DNA of 64,000 nt from Mariniphaga sp. Its GTDB lineage: Bacteria; Bacteroidota; Bacteroidia; Bacteroidales; Prolixibacteraceae. Numbering within the stretch: position 1 is the stretch's first letter; every line of letters begins with the position of its first letter. Position numbers and translations under genes: made by a program. Location of the stretch: the NCBI GenBank assembly GCA_019429205.1, contig JAHYIT010000004.1, forward strand, positions 1-64,000. The letters are read 5' to 3'. The notes under the pieces are model-generated. The model was not told the DNA's origin, did no database searches, and saw only the letters and a program-made list of their open reading frames with translations. Positions 35,007-43,412 of the stretch are shown piece by piece.

Positions 35007-37529
35007 ATGAGTAACAAAGTAAAATACTGTATCCCGCTTGTGTTTTATTTGGTGATAGCCTTGGTATTTTTATCCGAAAAATCTTATGCAAAAGAATTTT
35101 CAGAAACTTCATTTCTGATAGCAAAAATTCAGCCTTTGAACTTAAACAACCAGCAATTCTGGAATTTCCTGCAATCAAACAACAATTCTGGAATGCAACT
35201 CGATTTAACCGAAGAAAATGGTGAAATTACAATTACCGGAAGCCAAAATAATTTCAATGTCATTCTTGAGAAAATAAACCAGTTCATAACAACTGATTCT
35301 GCAAAGGTAATTCCTGTTTTTATTCAGTTTGAAGGAGAAATTCGGGTTCTCGATTCCATCATCAGCCATTCGGAAATTGCACCACATATTTTCTACCTTC
35401 CACGGGGAGAAGCCTGGCCAACACTGGAGTACCTGATTCAGGCAGACCGGCGTGTTTTGTTTTTTGTTTCAGGAAATGTTGAAAATCAGGGGCGAACACT
35501 GCATTTTACAGATGATTATATCTTCCAAATATCGGCAGACAGGGTAAATACAGGAATAAGCAGCAAAACCAATCTGGAGTTGTTTCTGGTAAAAGATTTT
35601 GAAAAACTGCCGGTCAATACAGTACCAGACAGCAATATTCAAAACCTGGTTCCTGATTATATCAATTTTTTACTCGAAAGCTGGACACGTTATGGGAAGA
35701 AGCCAAATTTTATATTTGTTGGTGATGAAATTTTAAATTTCAATTTTATTATTTCACAATTAAATTCATTTACCTGGATAACAGGAACCATAAGGGGAGC
35801 AGGAAAAACATTTGAAAAAGTATATTGGAAAAACCCGGAAGTTTCGGTTACAGGAGGCAGGTTTAGTTTTCCTTACCGGGGAGGAGATGAATTAACCCTT
35901 ACTCCTTTCGTGCCTGGTTACCGGATGATGCCTGAACAAATTATTGTAACGGGCGAGATGGAAGTTCCTGAAAGTTATCAAATTATGGCAAATCCGCTTC
36001 AACTCAGCCAGGGACTTACAGGCAGTTTTCATTTTAATGAGGAAATTCAGAATGTATTATTTCCTGAAAAAACATATTCAGGAGAAAACTTCTCTTTCAT
36101 CCAGGATATTGAGCGGGGAACCGTACTGCGCCTTCCTGAAAAATCGAATGTAAACCTTGGGTCTCCTGAAGTTTTTGGGCTCAGAAACAGCAGTTTTACA
36201 GTAAGCTGTTTTGTAAAGTTTAGTGAAATTCTGGAATTTGGCGACAACGCAGTGTTGGGAAACTATGAAAGTGAATACCGCCGCGGACTTCATTTGATTC
36301 TCAGGTCGGGGCATCCCTATTTTGGGCTATGGGCAAACGATTATATTTCTGAAGAAAAACTGGAACCCAACATTTGGTACCACATGGTTTGGCGGTACAT
36401 TCTTGAAACCGGAGAACAAGCCATATTTTTGAACGGACGAAATATTGGCAGTTCCGAAGGGCACCCGCCCTTTTCAGGTACCGGCGAAATTCATCTTGGA
36501 AGCGCACTTTCGCAGGGTGCAAGTTTACGCGGTTATATCGACGATTTGCATTTCTGGAACCGCCCGCTGGGATTCGAAGAAATAACCAGGTTGGCGCTGA
36601 ATGAAGAAGTTAAAACAGTGGAAGAATTCAAATCAACCCGAAGTTTAAAGGAGGGAAAGGCATTTAAAACTGCACTGGTTTTTATGGCAATTTTTCTTAT
36701 TGCGGTAATTTTGTATTTCATTTTTCGAAAAAAGAAAACCTCAATGGAGGGCCATTCTGTTTGGGTACCCGAAAAAAATGCAGCAAACCAGATTCGCCTT
36801 TTTGGAGGGTTTAAAGCTATTGACCGTCAAGGGAATGACATTTCGTCACTATTCACGCCAAAAGTAAAGGAGTTGTTTTTATTTATCCTGACTGCCACTT
36901 TGAAAAATCAAAACGGATCATCAGTTTCTGATATTGATGACCAGCTTTGGAGTGGTCTTCCGGCAAAAAAAGTAGCCAATAACCGGGCGGTAACTTTGAA
37001 TAAACTGCGTAAAATATTACAAAAATTTGATGGTGTTGAAATAGTCACTCAAAACGGGCATTTACTGGCAAAAACCGAAAAATCATTTTTTTGTGATTAT
37101 GCTGAAGCCTACAGACTATGCCACATTTCAGGCGGAATGGACAAAACACAACTGGAATCCTTTTTCCATCTGGTAAAAAGTGGCCGGTTTTTAAAAGGCC
37201 TGAATTGGGACTGGCTCGATGAAATCAGAGGATACGCAGGAAATCAGGTAATTGACAATCTTTTAAAACTGGCAGTTTATTATAATAACACGAACGATTT
37301 ACCCAAAATGGACGCTTTGGCCAAACGAATTCTGGAATACGACGATCTAAACGAGGAAGCTATCTGGCTACAGAACTGGGCATTACAACAAATGAACAAT
37401 ACTCATCAGGCCCGTTTCCATTTTGAATCTTTTTGTTCAAAATATAAAAATACCCTGGGAGAAGCATACCCTTTGAATTTTGAACAGTTTAACGCGCATT
37501 TTACTGATTTGCTTAAAATGAACAGCTGA
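35007..37529 (+). CDS. Membrane-spanning LamG-domain sensor with SARP-like cytoplasmic regulator region
   Basis: 840 residues. A signal peptide or first TM (VFYLVIALVFLSEKSYAKE) is followed by about 520 extracytoplasmic residues. Within these, residues about 330-540 look like a LamG/concanavalin-like lectin module (FNEEIQNVLFPEKTYSGENF, EIHLGSALSQGASLRGYIDDLHFWNRPLGFEEITRLAL). A TM (ALVFMAIFLIAVILYFIF, about 555-572) leads to the cytoplasm. There IRLFGGFKAIDRQGNDISSLFTPKVKELFLFILTA and NNRAVTLNKLRKILQKF resemble the winged-helix of SARP/OmpR regulators. A helical BTAD/TPR-like segment follows (MDALAKRILEYDDLNEEAIW). I infer a one-component regulator that reads a glycan outside and acts on DNA inside. 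The palindrome upstream may be its own operator. Confidence 0.7.
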   Translation: MSNKVKYCIPLVFYLVIALVFLSEKSYAKEFSETSFLIAKIQPLNLNNQQFWNFLQSNNNSGMQLDLTEENGEITITGSQNNFNVILEKINQFITTDSAKVIPVFIQFEGEIRVLDSIISHSEIAPHIFYLPRGEAWPTLEYLIQADRRVLFFVSGNVENQGRTLHFTDDYIFQISADRVNTGISSKTNLELFLVKDFEKLPVNTVPDSNIQNLVPDYINFLLESWTRYGKKPNFIFVGDEILNFNFIISQLNSFTWITGTIRGAGKTFEKVYWKNPEVSVTGGRFSFPYRGGDELTLTPFVPGYRMMPEQIIVTGEMEVPESYQIMANPLQLSQGLTGSFHFNEEIQNVLFPEKTYSGENFSFIQDIERGTVLRLPEKSNVNLGSPEVFGLRNSSFTVSCFVKFSEILEFGDNAVLGNYESEYRRGLHLILRSGHPYFGLWANDYISEEKLEPNIWYHMVWRYILETGEQAIFLNGRNIGSSEGHPPFSGTGEIHLGSALSQGASLRGYIDDLHFWNRPLGFEEITRLALNEEVKTVEEFKSTRSLKEGKAFKTALVFMAIFLIAVILYFIFRKKKTSMEGHSVWVPEKNAANQIRLFGGFKAIDRQGNDISSLFTPKVKELFLFILTATLKNQNGSSVSDIDDQLWSGLPAKKVANNRAVTLNKLRKILQKFDGVEIVTQNGHLLAKTEKSFFCDYAEAYRLCHISGGMDKTQLESFFHLVKSGRFLKGLNWDWLDEIRGYAGNQVIDNLLKLAVYYNNTNDLPKMDALAKRILEYDDLNEEAIWLQNWALQQMNNTHQARFHFESFCSKYKNTLGEAYPLNFEQFNAHFTDLLKMNS

Positions 37530-37544
37530 TTTTAAATTGTTTCT

Positions 37545-38333
37545 ATGAACGAAAAAAATTTCCCGGTTTTTAATGCGGTTATTTTCGACCTCGACGGTGT
37601 GATTACCAAAACAGCTGTGACGCACGCAGCCGCCTGGAAAAAAATGTTCGATGAATATCTTCATACACGTGAAGAAAAACATAGTGAACCATTTAAGGAA
37701 TTTACCAGGAAGGATTACCTGGATTATGTTGATGGGAAACCGCGATACAACGGAGTGGCTTCTTTTTTGAAATGGCGCGGAATTGATCTGCCCTGGGGTT
37801 CGCCGGAAGACAGTCCGGAAAGTGAAACCGTTTGCGGGTTGGGAAACAGGAAAAACAAAACATTCAACGAAGTACTGAAAAGGGACGGCGCTGAAGTTTA
37901 TCCTTCGTCTGAAAAATTGTTGCTTGAATTAAAGAATGCCGGCGTGAAGCTGGGCGTGGCCTCATCGAGCAAAAACTGCAAAGCCGTGCTGGAAGCTGTG
38001 AATTTGCTTCACCTGTTTGAAGCGCGGGTTGACGGTGTTGTTTCTGCAGAACTCGGGCTGAAAGGAAAACCCGAGCCGGATATTTTCACCAAAGCCTGCG
38101 AAAACCTGGGAGTAATACCCGAAAACTCCATTGTTGTGGAAGATGCTGTATCAGGCGTTCAGGCAGGTGCAAAAGGAAATTTTGGTCTTACTCTGGGAAT
38201 TGCCCGCGAAGGAAATGCAGAAGAATTGCAAAATAACGGGGCCGATTATGTGGTAACCGATCTGGAAGAAGTGAATGGAATTGAAGGTTTAAATGAACTG
38301 TTTTCTAAATTTCGTAAAAAAATTCATCCTTAA
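37545..38333 (+). CDS. HAD-family hydrolase, beta-phosphoglucomutase-like
   Basis: 262 residues. HAD motif I is FDLDGVITKTAVTHAAAWKKMF; the cap has DGKPRYNGVASFLKWRGI; motif II is VASSSKN, the Lys of motif III is in GKPEPDIF and motif IV is VVEDAVSGVQAG. The family isomerises beta-glucose 1-phosphate to glucose 6-phosphate or hydrolyses sugar phosphates. The 'PRYNGV' insertion is typical of the beta-PGM-like group found with trehalose or maltose phosphorylases. It lies 15 bases after the LamG regulator on the same strand and overlaps folK (minus) by 4 bases at its 3' end. Confidence 0.85.
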   Translation: MNEKNFPVFNAVIFDLDGVITKTAVTHAAAWKKMFDEYLHTREEKHSEPFKEFTRKDYLDYVDGKPRYNGVASFLKWRGIDLPWGSPEDSPESETVCGLGNRKNKTFNEVLKRDGAEVYPSSEKLLLELKNAGVKLGVASSSKNCKAVLEAVNLLHLFEARVDGVVSAELGLKGKPEPDIFTKACENLGVIPENSIVVEDAVSGVQAGAKGNFGLTLGIAREGNAEELQNNGADYVVTDLEEVNGIEGLNELFSKFRKKIHP

Positions 38334-38701
38334 CTTATTTCCTGAACACTTTTTTGCAAAAAATCGCGGGTGTAATAATCCTCATCCACAATTTCGCCAT
38401 TCCAGACCACAATGTCGAGATCGATGGTTCGCGGACCAAATTTGGGCGCCGAACGATCACGACCCATCTGATCTTCAATATTTTTTAAAAGCCGGTTTAA
38501 TTGTTCCCTGTTCAACCCGGTTTGAATTTTTACAGCGCCGTTGGTAAAATTAGCCTGATTTTCAATTCCGATAGGTTTGGTTTTCAGCAAAGAAGAAATC
38601 TTTAAAATTTCAACTTCCTGCACCAAAACTTCCAGCATTTTTGAAATATTTTCTTCGGCTTTGATGTTGGAGCCGATGCCAACGATTGCTGTGTTAGTCA
38701 T
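38330..38701 (-). CDS. folK: 2-amino-4-hydroxy-6-hydroxymethyldihydropteridine pyrophosphokinase
   Basis: 123 residues, a short HPPK. N-terminal AIVGIGSNIKAEENI, central NQANFTNGAVKIQT, and the catalytic block GRDRSAPKFGPRTIDLDIV with the two magnesium-binding Asp (DLDIV). It transfers pyrophosphate from ATP to 6-hydroxymethyl-dihydropterin in folate synthesis. Its start overlaps the end of folB by 8 bases, and its end overlaps the HAD gene by 4 bases from the other strand. It is shorter than E. coli FolK (159), lacking part of the C-terminal region. Confidence 0.9.
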   Translation of the reverse strand: MTNTAIVGIGSNIKAEENISKMLEVLVQEVEILKISSLLKTKPIGIENQANFTNGAVKIQTGLNREQLNRLLKNIEDQMGRDRSAPKFGPRTIDLDIVVWNGEIVDEDYYTRDFLQKSVQEIS

Positions 38702-39053
38702 TCTGACTCCTTTCCATCACCAGCGAAACCGATTCAGCAAACCGTAAGGCATGAGGTTTGTCCACTTCCACACTCGCCCATTTCACTTTTTCATCTTCGA
38801 GAATGAGATCGAGAATTTTTTGAGTGAGCACCTCCAGTAATTTGAACCGTCCGTTCTGAACCAGGGCAATCACTTTTTTGGTAATGGTTTTGTAATCCAG
38901 AATATCCACCGGTTCATCGGCTTCCAGTGCTTCGTGTGAAATGTCAGTTTCTATTTCAAAATTAATTATCACGTCCTGCTTGTTTACCAGCTCTTCAGGA
39001 TTGAACCCGATGTAGGTTCGCAGCAACAGGTTTTTAACTTTTATTCGTGCCAT
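38694..39053 (-). CDS. folB: Dihydroneopterin aldolase
   Basis: 119 residues, right for the family. RIKVKNLLLRTYIGFNPEELVNKQDVIINFEIE, DILDYKTITKKVIALVQ, and the C-terminal VDKPHALRFAESVSL match FolB, which cleaves 7,8-dihydroneopterin to 6-hydroxymethyldihydropterin and glycolaldehyde. It precedes folK and follows an SDR by 15 bases, giving a three-gene pterin unit. Confidence 0.92.
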   Translation of the reverse strand: MARIKVKNLLLRTYIGFNPEELVNKQDVIINFEIETDISHEALEADEPVDILDYKTITKKVIALVQNGRFKLLEVLTQKILDLILEDEKVKWASVEVDKPHALRFAESVSLVMERSQND

Positions 39054-39068
39054 ATTGAATTGAAATAA

Positions 39069-39797
39069 TTAAGCGTTTTGACCTAAATTTTCTCCGCCAT
39101 CTGCAAACAACAATTGCCCTGTGAGGTGATCGTTTTCCAGAATAAAATCCAGAGTTTTCAGAATTGGTTCCAGGCCACCCGGTTTTTTCATGGGAATGTT
39201 TTCAGCCAAATTTCTGAGGTATTCTTCATCTTTATCCTCAGGCGGAAGTGTAACTCCGGGCGCAATGGCATTCACCCTGATTTCAGGGGAAAATTCCAGC
39301 GCAGCCATTTTTGTGAGTTCCCAAAGTCCTTTTTTGGAAAGCGAATAGGCGGCAAAATTTGATTTGTTTGTGGTAATCCGGGTATCTGCAAAATTGATGA
39401 TATTGCCTTTTTTGCATTGGTTGGCAAAATCGCGCATCAGCAAAAACGGGGCTTTCAGGTTTACGTTCATCTGGCTGTCAAACAGTTTGGTATCTGTTTC
39501 TTTCAGGTAGCCCGGATTAAAAAGCGAGGCATTATTCACCAATAAATGAAATGGGCCGAATTCAGAAATTACGATCGGAATCAACTTCTCCACCTCGTCC
39601 TCCTTAACCAGATTGGTTTTTACCCGTGCAAATTTTTGATGCGGGTATTTTTGGCGAAGTTCAATCTCCAGCTCTTCTGCCGGTTTTTCCGACGAATTAA
39701 AATGAATGATAATATTCCATCCTTTGGAAGCCAGATGTTCAGCAAGCGATTTCCCCATCCGTTTCGATGCACCTGTTATTAATGCTGTTCTGTTCAT
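39069..39797 (-). CDS. Short-chain dehydrogenase, pteridine-reductase (FolM/PTR1) type
   Basis: 242 residues. The nucleotide motif is TGASKRMGKSLAEHL, the TGxxxR form that distinguishes NADPH-dependent pteridine reductases from ordinary SDRs (TGxxxGxG). LLVNNASLF and the catalytic YSLSKKG (Tyr-x3-Lys) are present. IAPGVTLPPED follows the active site. Position at the head of the folB-folK unit strongly suggests reduction of dihydropterins or dihydrofolate. The exact role (FolM, dihydromonapterin reductase) is inferred. Confidence 0.78.
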   Translation of the reverse strand: MNRTALITGASKRMGKSLAEHLASKGWNIIIHFNSSEKPAEELEIELRQKYPHQKFARVKTNLVKEDEVEKLIPIVISEFGPFHLLVNNASLFNPGYLKETDTKLFDSQMNVNLKAPFLLMRDFANQCKKGNIINFADTRITTNKSNFAAYSLSKKGLWELTKMAALEFSPEIRVNAIAPGVTLPPEDKDEEYLRNLAENIPMKKPGGLEPILKTLDFILENDHLTGQLLFADGGENLGQNA

Positions 39798-39895
39798 ACA
39801 AAAATGTTTCTTTAAAACTACAAAATCTGTAAGAACAAAACACCATTCTCAGAAATTTGTTTCAGAATATGCCGGACAGCATTAAACAACAAATG

Positions 39896-40507
39896 TTATT
39901 TTGTGTAAGTATTCAGCTTGCTCAGGTATTTCCCAATAATATCGAATTCCAGGTTAATTACGGTTCCTTCTTTAAACGTGTGGAAATTGGTTACTTCGTA
40001 TGTAAAAGGAATGATCGCCACCTGAAACGAATAGTCTTTTGAATTGACTACTGTGAGGCTCACGCCATTTACCGAAACCGAACCTTTTTCAACAGTCATG
40101 TAGCCTTGTTTGGCTTTTTCAATATCGAAATCGTATTCAAAAGTGTAATACCAGCTTCCGTCGGCTTCTTCCACTTTGGTGCACACAGCAGTTTGGTCCA
40201 CGTGGCCTTGCACAATGTGCCCGTCCAGCCGGCCATTCATAGCCATGCTGCGTTCGAGGTTTACTTTCGAACCCACTTCCAGCAATCCCAGGTTCGATTT
40301 TAGCAGTGTTTCCTTTATGGCTGTTACTTTGTAGGTTTTGGCTTTTTTGTTCACCTCTACCACGGTTAAACAAACCCCATTGTGCGACAGGCTTTGGTCC
40401 ACTCTCAACTCACCGGCAAACGAGCAGGTGAGTGTAAAATGCACATTTTCCTTCTCTTTTTCTATGGCAGTAACTGTTCCAAATTCTTCAATTATTCCTG
40501 AAAACAT
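39896..40507 (-). CDS. ribE: Riboflavin synthase, alpha subunit
   Basis: 203 residues. Two lumazine-binding barrels are seen: MFSGIIEEFGTV (start of repeat 1, residues 1-95) with NGVCLTVVEV, and GHIVQGHVDQTAVC with VNGVSLTVV in repeat 2. It dismutates two 6,7-dimethyl-8-ribityllumazine to riboflavin. Two TTTAAA-repeat arrays and an inverted repeat lie just upstream (40512-40613), so its promoter region is repetitive. It does not appear to be linked to other rib genes in the window. Confidence 0.95.
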   Translation of the reverse strand: MFSGIIEEFGTVTAIEKEKENVHFTLTCSFAGELRVDQSLSHNGVCLTVVEVNKKAKTYKVTAIKETLLKSNLGLLEVGSKVNLERSMAMNGRLDGHIVQGHVDQTAVCTKVEEADGSWYYTFEYDFDIEKAKQGYMTVEKGSVSVNGVSLTVVNSKDYSFQVAIIPFTYEVTNFHTFKEGTVINLEFDIIGKYLSKLNTYTK

Positions 40508-40511
40508 GTTA

Positions 40512-40545
40512 GTTTAAAGTTTAAAATTTAATGTTTAAAGTTTTG
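40512..40545. repeat. AGTTTAAA-type simple direct repeat
   Basis: About four imperfect copies of a heptad (AGTTTAA/AATTTAA with an AATG variant) lie between ribE and the inverted repeat at 40548. The same type of heptad run occurs at 63917-63960, where copies read AGTTCAA or AGTTTAA. Confidence 0.6.
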
Positions 40546-40547
40546 AG

Positions 40548-40613
40548 CTGGTGACTCAAGTTCACCTGCTCAATTTATTTTATTTATTCATCAGGTGAAC
40601 TTTGAGTCACCAG
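40548..40613. repeat. Long inverted repeat between cysS and ribE
   Basis: The left arm CTGGTGACTCAAGTTCACCTG (40548-40568, 21 bases) pairs with a right arm at 40592-40613 whose complement is the same except for one extra base. Positions 40569-40591 form an AT-rich 23-base loop. The right arm lies 6 bases after the cysS stop codon. No T-tract follows on either strand, so it is not a normal terminator. A bidirectional structural element or a decayed miniature mobile element is possible. Confidence 0.75.
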
Positions 40614-40618
40614 ATGAA

Positions 40619-42097
40619 TTATTTCAGACTCCATTCAAATCCTTCTTTGGTATCTTTAATTTCCACACCCAGCGCATTCAGTTCGTTACGGATTTTATCA
40701 GAAGTTGCCCAGTCTTTGCGGGCTTTGGCTTCCAGACGAAGATTCAGTACCAAATCGATAATCTTATTCACAATTTCATTGCTTCCATTCTGCGCTCCAG
40801 CAGTTTCCGGTTTTAATCCCAAAATTTCAAAAACAACGGTATGGAAAAATGATTTCAACTCCTTCAAATCTGAATCGGATATTTTTTGCTGCCCGGCTTT
40901 CACTGAATTAATCATCCGTGCACCATCGAATAAATGTGCAATGGCAACTGCGCTGTTTAAATCGTCGTTCAGTGCTGCAAAGCATTTTTCTTTCAAACCG
41001 GCCACATCCACGGTTGATTGTTCTGAAACCGGCAGTTTTTCCAATGTTTCCAAAGCTGTAAAAAGGCGTTCCAATCCTTTTTCGGAGGCTTGCAGCGCTT
41101 CGTTCGAAAAATCGATTGTGCTTCGGTAGTGCGCCTGCAAAATAAAAAAACGGATGGTCATAGGTGAATAAGATTTTTCCAGCATTTCGTGGTTGCCCGA
41201 AAACAATTCATCAAGTGTAATGAAGTTCCCCAGCGAACGGGCCATTTTCTGTCCGTTAATGGTAATCATGTTGTTGTGCATCCAGTAACGCACCGCTTCT
41301 TTTCCCTGGCTGGCCGTTGATTGGGCAATTTCACATTCGTGGTGCGGGAAAGTCAAATCCATTCCTCCACCATGAATGTCGAAAACATTGCCAAGGTATT
41401 TGGTGCTCATTGAAGAACATTCAAGGTGCCAGCCCGGATAACCGTCGCTCCAATTCGAAGGCCAGCGCATAATATGTTCCGGTGTGGCTTTTTTCCACAA
41501 CGCAAAATCGAACGGGTTTTTCTTTTCATCCTGGCCTTCCAGTTGCCGGGTATTGGTTTTTATATCATCGAGATTCCGGCCTGAAAGTTTTCCGTACCGG
41601 TATTTTTCGTTGTATTTTTCCACATCGAAATAAACCGAACCATTCACTTCATAAGCGAAACCGTTTTTCAAAATGGAATGAATAAGCTGCTGTTGCTCGA
41701 TGATATGTCCGGATGCCCGTGGTTCTATATTTGGCGGTAAAACGTTCAATTCCCGCATGTTCTGATGGAAGGTGTTCATATATTTCTGTACCACCTCCAT
41801 AGGTTCGAGTTGTTCCACCCGTGCCTTTTTTGAAATTTTGTCTTCACCCGATTCGTCGGCTTCATTTTCCAGGTGGCCAACATCAGTAATATTACGCACG
41901 TAACGTACTTTGTAGCCGATAAATGTAAGGTAACGATACAGCAGATCGAATGTAATATTGGGCCGGGCATGCCCCAAATGCGAGTTACTGTAAACCGTGG
42001 GTCCGCAAACATACAAACCCACTTTGCCTTCAACCAGCGGTTTAAACAGCTCCTTTTTTCGCGTTAATGTATTGTAAATAACCAGTTGGTCCTTCAT
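40619..42097 (-). CDS. cysS: Cysteinyl-tRNA synthetase
   Basis: 492 residues, class I synthetase. [21 protein letters not shown] carries the zinc-ligand Cys and the HIGH equivalent (HLGH). [16 protein letters not shown] and HECEIAQS give other zinc ligands, and KMARSLGNF is the KMSKS loop. The alpha-helical anticodon-binding part follows with a terminal WSLK. It lies upstream of the inverted repeat and ends 6 bases from it. Confidence 0.96.
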   Translation of the reverse strand: MKDQLVIYNTLTRKKELFKPLVEGKVGLYVCGPTVYSNSHLGHARPNITFDLLYRYLTFIGYKVRYVRNITDVGHLENEADESGEDKISKKARVEQLEPMEVVQKYMNTFHQNMRELNVLPPNIEPRASGHIIEQQQLIHSILKNGFAYEVNGSVYFDVEKYNEKYRYGKLSGRNLDDIKTNTRQLEGQDEKKNPFDFALWKKATPEHIMRWPSNWSDGYPGWHLECSSMSTKYLGNVFDIHGGGMDLTFPHHECEIAQSTASQGKEAVRYWMHNNMITINGQKMARSLGNFITLDELFSGNHEMLEKSYSPMTIRFFILQAHYRSTIDFSNEALQASEKGLERLFTALETLEKLPVSEQSTVDVAGLKEKCFAALNDDLNSAVAIAHLFDGARMINSVKAGQQKISDSDLKELKSFFHTVVFEILGLKPETAGAQNGSNEIVNKIIDLVLNLRLEAKARKDWATSDKIRNELNALGVEIKDTKEGFEWSLK

Positions 42098-42178
42098 ACG
42101 GTTGAAAATTGTACCAGGTGTTGCAAAGTTAAAATAAAATGGAGGAAAACAGTGAAAAAATTGCTGCCTGCATGAGGC

Positions 42179-42868
42179 TTATTCCGGTTTGGTTAAAGGT
42201 TCTTCAGTTAATTCTTGCGAAACCGGAGATTCCTCTTCTGATAATTGTTCCTCTTTATCGAGGGTATTAAATTGTTTCCTGTAAAACAGCAGAATGGAAA
42301 ATATTCCAACAGTTATTGAAGAATCGGCAATGTTGAAAACCGGACGGAAAAAAATAAATTCGTTTCCACCCCAGAATGGCACCCACTCAGGCAAAGTGGT
42401 TTGAATCATTGGGAAATAAAACATATCGACCACCCGACCGTGCAGAAACGTAGCATAACCGCCTCCTTCGGGTAAAAAGCCGGCAACCTGGCCGTAACTG
42501 TGATTAAAAATCATTCCGTAAAAAAGGCTGTCAATAATATTCCCGATGGCGCCGGAAAAAATGAGCGCAATACAAACCAAAAAACCGAAAGGAATTTCTT
42601 TGTGCCGGGTTAGCCTGAAAAGATACCAGCCAATAGCAATTACAGCAAAAATTCTGAAAATACTCAAAAACATTTTTCCGTATTCGCCGGCAAATTCAAA
42701 TCCGAAAGCCATTCCGTTATTCTCCACAAAATGAAGAATAAAAAAATCTTTAATAACCACGATTTCTTCACCAAGAGAAAGATTGGTTTTAATCCAGATC
42801 TTCAGTACCTGGTCAATAATCAGCACCAAAAAAATTATTATAAGTAGCCTGGTAGTACGATTCTTCAT
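42179..42868 (-). CDS. lspA: Lipoprotein signal peptidase (signal peptidase II)
   Basis: 229 residues. Four hydrophobic segments hold the two catalytic aspartates in GAIGNIIDSLFYG and FNIADSSITVG. The protein is longer than E. coli LspA (164) because of an insert between TM3 and TM4 (NHSYGQVAGFLPEGGGYATF) and a 35-residue acidic tail (EEQLSEEESPV). It cleaves signal peptides of diacylglyceryl prolipoproteins, matching the many lipoproteins in this window. A hairpin with T-tract lies right before its start codon. Confidence 0.93.
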   Translation of the reverse strand: MKNRTTRLLIIIFLVLIIDQVLKIWIKTNLSLGEEIVVIKDFFILHFVENNGMAFGFEFAGEYGKMFLSIFRIFAVIAIGWYLFRLTRHKEIPFGFLVCIALIFSGAIGNIIDSLFYGMIFNHSYGQVAGFLPEGGGYATFLHGRVVDMFYFPMIQTTLPEWVPFWGGNEFIFFRPVFNIADSSITVGIFSILLFYRKQFNTLDKEEQLSEEESPVSQELTEEPLTKPE

Positions 42869-42878
42869 AACATGTCAC

Positions 42879-42921
42879 AAAAAAACTCCCGGATATTTTC
42901 CTGATAAGAAAACTCCGGGAA
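42879..42921 (-). terminator. Rho-independent terminator or attenuator between the DksA gene and lspA
   Basis: On the minus strand TCCCGGA and TCCGGGA pair, with TTTTC/GAAAA inside, followed by GTTTTTTT. The T-tract ends about 11 bases before the lspA ATG at 42868. An outer ACATG/CATGT pair would also place the lspA start region next to the hairpin. So read-through into lspA may be controlled here. Confidence 0.65.
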
Positions 42922-42944
42922 CATGTAAAAGTTTATTTGAGTAT

Positions 42945-43322
42945 CTATCCCAGGCTTCTTTTTGCATCGATGCACAACGTAGCATGAGGAACTGCGCGCA
43001 GTCGATCCTTGGAAATTAGTTTTCCGGTTTCCCGGCAAATCCCGTAGGTTTTATTCTCAATTCGTACCAGGGCAGCCTGTAAATGCTGAATAAATTTCAA
43101 CTGCCTTTGAGCCAGTTTTCCAGCCTCCTCTTTCGAAAGTGTAGCAGCACCTTCTTCCAATACTTTAAATGTGGGTGAGGTATCCTGCGTGTCGTTACCA
43201 TCACCTTGAGTAATGGAGCTTCTGTACATGTCATAATCTTCCTGAGCTTTCTCAAGCTTTCTAAGTATGATTTGTTTAAATTCCATCAACTCTTCATCCG
43301 AATATCTGGTTTTTTCTCCCAT
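42945..43322 (-). CDS. TraR/DksA-family zinc-finger-like protein
   Basis: 125 residues. A helical coiled-coil part (YSDEELMEFKQIILRKLEKAQEDYDMYRSSI) carries the tip residues of the secondary-channel type. The C-terminal globular end reads YGICRETGKLISKDRLRAVPHATLCIDAKR, the DksA finger in a degenerate form with only two of the four cysteines. It probably binds RNA polymerase through the secondary channel, modulating transcription with ppGpp. It lies between ileS and lspA, a conserved Bacteroidota order. Confidence 0.85.
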   Translation of the reverse strand: MGEKTRYSDEELMEFKQIILRKLEKAQEDYDMYRSSITQGDGNDTQDTSPTFKVLEEGAATLSKEEAGKLAQRQLKFIQHLQAALVRIENKTYGICRETGKLISKDRLRAVPHATLCIDAKRSLG

Positions 43323-43412
43323 AACAATAGGGTTTTAAATTATTTCCTTTTCAAACTAATTTTGCCGAAAATAGTAAATTTTTATTACCCTTTTCAGGCT
43401 GTATAACATATC

